From the NCBI GenBank assembly GCA_948567375.1, contig OX419755.1, positions 38,879,001-38,943,000 of the forward strand: a stretch of DNA of 64,000 nucleotides. Direction: 5' to 3'. The translations under genes and the position numbers were made by a program. The notes beneath the pieces were generated by a model that had not been told where the DNA came from, ran no database searches, and was given only the letters and a program-made list of their open reading frames with translations. The stretch's first letter is position 1. Every line of letters starts with the position of its first letter. Below, one piece after another: positions 57,988 to 64,000 of this stretch. Source of the DNA: Lunularia cruciata (lineage: Eukaryota; Streptophyta; Marchantiopsida; Lunulariales; Lunulariaceae).

Positions 57988-58376
57988 CGTTCCCCGATTG
58001 GTTTTTCCGCAAATTCCTGTGTTCTGTTCTCCGGGTGTTTTCTTTTACAAGTGTGATCACCAAGCGAACGCACTCTAACAATACGTATCGATGTTCGATC
58101 TCCTTAACACACGTCGCTCTACTAGGACCTACACGTGTTTACGCCCAATCTTCCTTGTCAGAGTTTCCTTCCAGAAGCCGTCCAGAATGCTGAAATGTCC
58201 TCTTAGGTCAATAACAACTTTGTGTAAACTGCTTATACCGTGTAAGATTTGAAGCTAAATGTAACTGCATACTTTCATCCGTGGCAGGTAGCACGTAATA
58301 CTATCATTCGTGAAGCCACTTGCTCTTGAGGGTTTAGACAAGGGGGGGTTTCAGAAATGATAAGGTCGACAATTAA
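57988..58376 (-). other. 5' flank of the MINPP gene
   Basis: It contains the presumed 5' untranslated region and proximal promoter. No convincing TATA box was found on the minus strand. Other Met codons upstream are out of frame with the signal peptide. Confidence 0.4.
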
Positions 58377-58860
58377 TAAAATACGGGATAAATAATAAAT
58401 TTTATAATAATTTGAAGTGAATTTTGATATTTTTATAATAATTTAATTTATAATGAACTCTTTAGCGATACTAGATTATAATAATTGAACGCCCGGTATC
58501 TTCGGATACATTTTGCAAATTGTATTCATTGATAAAAATCAAATTATATGTTATTAATATTTAGAATGTCGTAATTTAATAAATGATTATTAGATAGAGT
58601 AACGTATTTACTTAAAAAATAAATTCAAAGGATATAAGATAAATAATAAATTTTATAATAATTTATAGTGAACTCTAATGTCTTTATAATTTATAGTGAA
58701 CTCTGTAGCGATACTAGATTGTAATAACTGAACGCTTAGTAACTTCAGATATATTTTGCAAATTGTATTCATTGATAAATATCAAATTATATGTTACGGA
58801 TATTTAAAATGTCGTAATTAAATAAATGATTATTAGATAGAGTGACTTGTTTACTCAAGA
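58377..58860. repeat. Tandem duplication of an AT-rich unit of about 245 bp
   Basis: Unit 1 (about 58377-58620) and unit 2 (about 58627-58860) share 'gataaataataaattttat', 'gcgatactaga', 'ttttgcaaattgtattcatt' and 'gattattagatagagt' in the same order, offset by 243-251 bp. Within unit 2 a 'tttataatttatagtgaactct' block is itself repeated. It sits upstream of the phosphatase gene. Confidence 0.8.
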
Positions 58861-59132
58861 GGGTGGACACACGATCAGTTGAGTCACTTATGATTGATAA
58901 TTTGGTTTCCGTATTCAAAATCCAAAATGGCCCCGCCTAACAATTCAAATTTCTAAACTCAAATTCACCACCCTTTGGAGCAAATGTGCGAGTTGTCTGG
59001 CAACTAATAGCGGTTTTGTAGTTTCGTATTGGTGTGAGAAATGATCAGTGCCTCCGTGTGGCAACCAAGAAATTGATTAGAGGTCAACAATTCTGACGAT
59101 TCTTACGCTAGGAGTGCAACAAAATTTTTGCA
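58861..59132. other. Short spacer between the tandem repeat and the broken ORF
   Basis: No feature is recognised; it may hold the promoter of the ORF at 59133. Confidence 0.3.
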
Positions 59133-60403
59133 ATGGGAGATCAAATACCTTGTTTTAGTGTAGGAGACTCACTTATTGACGCTGATCTGGGACATATAGA
59201 ATCATCTTTGGATTGGCAACCTCAACAACCATTAGGGAAATTTGGAGACTTGTTGATGATGGCTTCTTACGTGCCAGCCAAAACCAAAGAGGATGAACTA
59301 TTTCGCATAGCAACACACCATTATAGCCAAATAGTGGATTATTTGGAGGACCTTGAGCATTTTGCACAAATTCATGGTGGGAATTGCAAAAAGCCCATTA
59401 AAAAATTGATAGCATTTAGTTTCATGACAACTTTTTGGATTAGAGAGGATCAAGGATTTCCTACTTCTATGACACATGATAGACTTTACAAGAAATGGTT
59501 GCGGTATATGAAACAATACAAAGAAACTCGGGAGCTTAAGAAGAAGTCTATGGGAGAAGGTCTCATCGAGAAGGAATATGGCAAAGGGTAGAGAACTATA
59601 GAAGATAAATTGAATGGAATGTGCACGCATTTTGCAAGAATGGAAGCCATGTTTGGGACCAGAGCAAACATAAGTCCACCGGCAATGGTAAGTTTAGGAG
59701 ATTGTAATCCTAATTCAAGCGAGATTTGTGAGGTTGGAAAGGAGGAGGTCCATGAAGGTGCACAAGAGTGCTCCCAATTCTCATCTCCTCCAAAGGTGGT
59801 GCTCCTTGACTCGGGCCCTGAGTTGGTTGCAAACACCCAAGGGGTGGAAATTTCATCGCGTGGCATGGACAATGGAATCCTATCACCTAAGGATGAGTCT
59901 CCATTTGTTCCACCGTTCGAGGACTTGCCTTTCATTACACCACTGCCTTTAATTTCTACAAGAGATGGATCTGATTGTGCTTTTGCTGACCAAGAAGGGG
60001 AACGTGACTCCAAGAGGAGGAAAGGTGGAATATCTGCAAAGTACCCAAGTTGTCACCTAGTATGTCATTGTCTAATGATTTAGCAAAAATTACCATGTTG
60101 AAGGCAAATACTATAAAATCCAGAGAGAAGTTACGACTAGCTGAATTAGAAGCCACCAACATGAGGAAGAGAGAGAAAACAATAATAAGAATGGAAGCAG
60201 AGCATGTTAGATTAGAGACAGAGAAGATGAAAATTGAAATTGAGAAAAAATTGAGCGTAGATAAAACAAAAGCTAGGACGGACAAACACAAATTTAAGGA
60301 GAAGAGTTTAGAATCAAAGCGCACTCATGAAATCAAAATGAGTCTCATACAAGCAGGGAAAACTCCCGAGGAAATAAGTAACTATTTTAAAGTGCTCACT
60401 TAG
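59133..60403 (+). pseudogene. Plant transposon-associated-type protein, one stop and one frameshift
   Basis: Starting at MGDQIPCF, a single frame runs to 60083, broken only by a TAG at 59589-59591. A +1-type shift near 60035-60050 then leads into a second frame ending at 60403. The N-terminal half (to about residue 150) is globular with conserved-looking Trp and Tyr (FWIREDQGFP, KKWLRYMKQYKE). The middle contains ERMEAMFG-like RMEAMFGTRANISP, a feature I associate with Myb/SANT-like proteins that accompany PIF/Harbinger transposons. The C-terminal 100 residues are a Lys/Glu-rich coiled coil (MEAEHVRLETEKMKIEIEK) ending in AGKTPEEISNYFK. Family assignment is tentative. The few lesions indicate recent loss, or that an intron or read-through is misread here. 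Confidence 0.45.
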
Positions 60404-61199
60404 GTTCAACGTCCATCATACTCTACTGATAGCAAATAGTATACCACCATGTGACCTTTATTATGATTTTAATAAAGATGAGTTATGGAAACTTGATAAA
60501 TGCTTCTAGTATCCGCATGATGCCGCTTGTTACCACTCAGTTCCTCTTATGTTTTTGATGTTGCTCGTTACCACTTAGTTCCTCTCATGTTTTTCCTTGG
60601 CCAAAGTGCACAGAGTTGGTGCTCATAGCCGCCCATAAAGTTTTTCTTGCAGCTGCTAGTCGCACAATAAGCCCAAGAAGTTGCGAGTTGGCACTCATAG
60701 CCGCACTTAAAGTCTTTCTTGTTGCCGCTCAATGCCACACTTCCTTGAGTAAAGGCCAACTAGTGCTAGTAGGCGCTAGTAGCTGCTTGTAGACGCTCAG
60801 AGGCATAGATTCAGTAGGCGCTTGTTGGTGCTTGTGGCCGCTAGGAGGCACTCACAAACGCTTGGAGGTAGTCATAAATTTGGTAGGCGCTCATCGGCGC
60901 TCGTATAGACTCCTTCATGCAAGTCATGGCTTGTAGACACTTGATGGCAGGCGTTGGCGCTAAGAGATGTCGATGATGGGTTTAGGGTGGTGGCTCTTGA
61001 TGTGAATGGTGCACATATTTGCAAGGTGATGACAAGTTTGAAACACAAGGCACAATAGAGTATATAGCACATGAAAATATAAGAGTTAGACAAAAATATG
61101 AGAGTTCACAAGTGTAAACTAAAACATAAATGTATACATAGGGAGAAATGAACATAATATGTATATAAATGGGGAGCCAATAGAACCTAAACCTATGAC
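60404..61199. other. Non-coding stretch with GC-richer repeat
   Basis: It holds the degenerate repeat at 60560-60910 described separately. Nothing else is recognised. Confidence 0.4.
60560..60910. repeat. Degenerate 'GGCGCT-nGT-nG' minisatellite
   Basis: Words such as 'gccgctagt', 'taggcgctagtag', 'taggcgcttgttgg' and 'ggtaggcgctcatcggcgctcgt' recur every 12-25 bp. It is compositionally unlike the AT-rich surroundings. No regular period could be fixed by eye. Confidence 0.5.
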
Positions 61200-62479
61200 T
61201 ATGGAGGTCGAGGAGGTGAAGAAGTAGAGGGAGATGTCTAAGTGTTTAAGTGCCATGGTATCTAAGTGCTACTACTTCATCCTCAAGTCTGCAACGATAT
61301 ACATGATGTTGAATCCTAAATGGATTCAATGACCACTATAGGGGCCACTCACTCTCATCTAAGTCTCAATGTCTGATACCACTAGCAAGAAGAGGATATG
61401 GGTCACAATTATAAGAACTCAATCTACCTGATGTCCACTCCTCTTCTGCCCAACTAATAGCAGGCCTATCGTCATAAACAAATCTGTCCAAAGCACTCAT
61501 CAAAGGGTCAAATGACCAAGTATATGATGCTCTATGTACCCTATAAGGACGGAAGTGGGTAGGGTGGATAACACCATGTGGATGGTTCCTATAATAAGAG
61601 AGTGCATAAGTATCTATGATCAAAAGATCACAAAGAGGTAAACCTAATGAAGTAAGATGCTCATATGATCTAACTCTAAGTCCTCTAAACTCAAAATCTT
61701 GTTGGATATCTGTAGAACAAAAACATGCCATGAGGCAAGACCCGGTGTGAACTTCCTCAAGGAGTTTGGACCACTGCCACATGCTCCACAACAACCACTC
61801 CACTCCATCCGGAGTAAGATGTATCCACAAGATAACCTCAAAGCGTAGCAAATAGAACTAGATGAAATGGCTAACACCAGGACGAGCTACCCACCCTATA
61901 GGCCCGGACTGTGTGTGAGAGCACCAACCATGCCTAGTCATCCCACTCTTCCATGCACTAAAACTGATAGCCACATGAATTCATAATGATGCCATACAAG
62001 TAACATCCACAATAATAATCTTCTTCCGTAGGAAGCCGAGGAAGAAAATGTCTCAGTCTAAGTGCCCTGAGTCTCCATACTATGAGGTAACACATGGTGG
62101 CATCAGTCTGGGTCTGCATCTCATGACAAGTATGGGTCTAGCAAGCAATAGTACGTTGTTTGGGTCCAAAATAAGCCACACGAGCCTTCAAATGAGCTAG
62201 ACTACTCTCACTCTCATCTACATGAGCTCTCATCTGAGCTAGACTACTCTCGCTCTCCTCTACCTAAACATGTGCACTCTCACACCTCTCTATAGCATAT
62301 GTTAACTCTCGTGCCTGATTCTGTAACTGAAGCCTGTAACCCTCCACCATGGCAGCGACACCTAGTATGTCCAGGTCCAAGTTACCTAATCTCTGCTCTC
62401 TCTCCATCAGAAGTAAGCAAGGTTAGATGCTTCTCCTCCTTTGCAATAAGTAAATCCTCTCGCTCACAAAGGAGTCTCT

Positions 62480-62590
62480 CTTGCTCTAGCACTAATCTTT
62501 CTCTCTCCTCTACACTCTCCAATCTACTCTCACGCTCAAGCACTAATCTCTCTCTCCTCTACACTCTCCAGTCTACTCTCACGCTCAAGG
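62480..62590 (-). repeat. Two tandem copies of a roughly 50-bp coiled-coil-coding unit
   Basis: 'cactaatcttt/tctctctcctctacactctcc' followed by 'a/gtctactctcacgctcaag' occurs twice in a row. On the minus strand it encodes an ERESRLESVEERERLVLE-type repeat. Confidence 0.7.
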
Positions 62591-62965
62591 AGATTTCTCT
62601 CTCTACACTCAGCCACTCAAATACAATCATCTAAAATGTGAGTGATATCAACAAAACAAGAAGGAGGTGAAGGTACTCTAAAATGCATGGGATCACCAAC
62701 CCCCTCCATAGACGTAGAAAGTGGTGAAGGGGAAGAAGAGTAAAAAGGATCTATCTCAACAAAGGGTAAGGGTTGTATCTCAACATGAATCTGTTGAACA
62801 CATGTTCACAAGTGGGTTCATTTAGTTATCCATCAAGTACAAATTCATATTTGAATTTGAAAATATACAAGTTCATTAATACAAGCTTCTTAAATGAACT
62901 CATTTATTAAATCCGGTAATGGTATATACAAAAGAACTTTGTATGTTTTCCAACATACAAATATA

Positions 62966-62967
<2 letters not shown>

Positions 62968-63002
<35 letters not shown>
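62968..63002. repeat. (TA)n microsatellite
   Basis: An uninterrupted run of about 17 TA dinucleotides. Confidence 0.95.
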
Positions 63003-63006
<4 letters not shown>

Positions 63007-63661
63007 GACAAAACTCAAACCTAATCAATCAATCACTCACCATCCTCATCATCTCCATTATCAGTAGTCTTGTCCTCATCCGAGCTATCTGCATCCTCAT
63101 GATCATCATCATGCTCTCCCTCATGTATAATCTCCTCCTCTCTATCACTCAAGTACATCACGTCCTCCTCTAGAATGAAACCTCTCTCCACAAAGAGATG
63201 AGTGATTATCTGTCCAAGGAAGGTGACTTTGAACCTACACCCCTTAGGACTTTTCAATTGGCTTTGCAAACTCCCCACCTCTGCAATGATAGCTCTAAAA
63301 GCTAACTCTCCCCAATCATAATCCTCCACACCAAATCTCCTCAACTTGGTCTTGGTGTTGAGTACCAAACGCCCATGTTCAATCTTGGGCCTAATAGTGG
63401 GTGCAACAAGTGCACCCATCAACTGGAAGAAAACTCAGAATGCAAGATATACACATTGCCTTGCAAGATATCTTTTTGCAACCTTGTCCCTTTGTGGAAA
63501 CCAGTCTGAAATAGCTATGTAAGGAACTGTCCTCCATCTTGGTATTCTCTCCCTTGGCATGGCAAGTGCATCTCTAACTATATATGCAGTCGATTGAAAT
63601 TGCCTACCTCTTACCAAACCTATGCAAGTGACCTTGTCCCATGAACTCACAAACTCTGTAC

Positions 63662-64000
63662 TGTAACACCCATTTATGTATGTGTGTGGTATTGTGATAT
63701 TTAACTTAGTATTACAAGTACTTGAGATATATTATTTATATAGAGATAAAGAATAGTTCTACATTAGTCATGATTAGCTAAAGTTAGTCATAGCTAAGAT
63801 AGAGGGGACCCTACTTTAGAGGAAATGGAAAAGATGAGCTCCACTATTTTGGATTCTAGTGTGTTAACTTGGTATTATTCTTAGGTGTTTGGCTTTGAGG
63901 AAAAAGTTGATAACTCTTGGGCCCGCAAGCCTTTTTGTTTTGGATTCTTCTATAGTCCAAGGATAGCCCATGTGAAGGAATCCTTGACTTAGTGGTTGGG
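63662..64000 (+). mobile_element. Family E LTR, 5' part (cut by window end)
   Basis: It starts TGTAACACCCATTTATG and follows the LTR at 17140-17732 in opposite orientation (TATTGTGATATTTA, TAGTCATGATTAGCTAAAG, CTTTTTGTTTTGGATTCTT). The window ends before its 3' end. Confidence 0.75.

Larger units (their letters stand above)
61200..63655 (-). pseudogene. Decayed gag-like / plant-transposon-type protein with coiled coil
   Basis: Minus-strand order: 63650-63435 (LARQCVYLAF end), 63422-63033 (LVAPTIRPKIEHGRL, LGQIITHLFVERGFI, then an acidic DDDHEDADSSDED tail), a break containing the TA microsatellite, a coiled coil with repeated ERERLVLE (62640-62400), and a 161-codon stretch (61851-61366). The plan (globular, acidic, coiled coil) resembles the family A ORF but the sequence differs. 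It has no zinc knuckle or pol. The link between the 61366-61851 piece and the rest is uncertain. Confidence 0.4.

Noticed and set aside
62299-62634. Plus-strand Ser/Leu-rich 111-residue frame
   Set aside because: It is the complement of the ERERLVLE coiled-coil repeat on the minus strand.

Overview
The window reads as nuclear DNA of a land plant. One intact multi-exon gene lies inside a large block of old, nested LTR retrotransposons. The gene is a 505-residue multiple inositol polyphosphate phosphatase (MINPP-type histidine phosphatase, minus strand, 53239-57987). Its eleven exons join in frame at GT-AG sites, and its introns are only about 160-450 bp. Compact introns, AT-rich spacers, Ty3/gypsy-dominated surroundings and DNMT3-like coding sequence suggest a seed-free plant, perhaps a moss or other bryophyte. 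That placement is inference.

Layout. 1-14480: several copies of LTR family A, whose internal region carries one long gag-like and coiled-coil frame and no recognisable pol. The copies lie in both orientations and are partly nested. 14480-17732: unassigned decayed sequence, then an LTR element with zinc-knuckle gag on the minus strand. 17733-19640: a minus-strand fragment of the methyltransferase element described next. 19640-23198 and 31370-32590: two halves of a Ty3/gypsy element (family G), split by methyltransferase element copy 1 (23203-31063, plus strand, 4-bp target duplication ATAG). About 32560-36040: an inverted second G copy with a palindrome-rich LTR promoter. 41518-49458: methyltransferase element copy 2 (minus strand, target duplication AGTT) in an AT-rich spacer. 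49463-53238: spacer. 53239-57987: MINPP gene. 58377-58860: a roughly 245-bp tandem duplication upstream of the gene. 59133-64000: broken plant-transposon-type ORFs, repeats and the start of another LTR.

The main discovery is the two related Ty3/gypsy elements. They keep gag zinc knuckle, aspartic protease, reverse transcriptase and DDE integrase, and each also encodes a DNMT3-like cytosine-5 DNA methyltransferase between protease and reverse transcriptase. Methyltransferase motifs I, IV, VI, VIII and IX/X are visible in unpermuted order. The polyprotein ends in a PHD finger, at the position where chromoviruses carry a chromodomain. The termini are also unusual: a segment A begins the element, and the 3' end reads B-A-B, so the direct repeats look split or permuted although the element has a DDE integrase and 4-bp target duplications. 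Both copies are dead. Most in-frame stops that can be aligned are TAG or TAA at glutamine positions, or TGA at arginine positions, which is the pattern expected from deamination of methylated cytosine.
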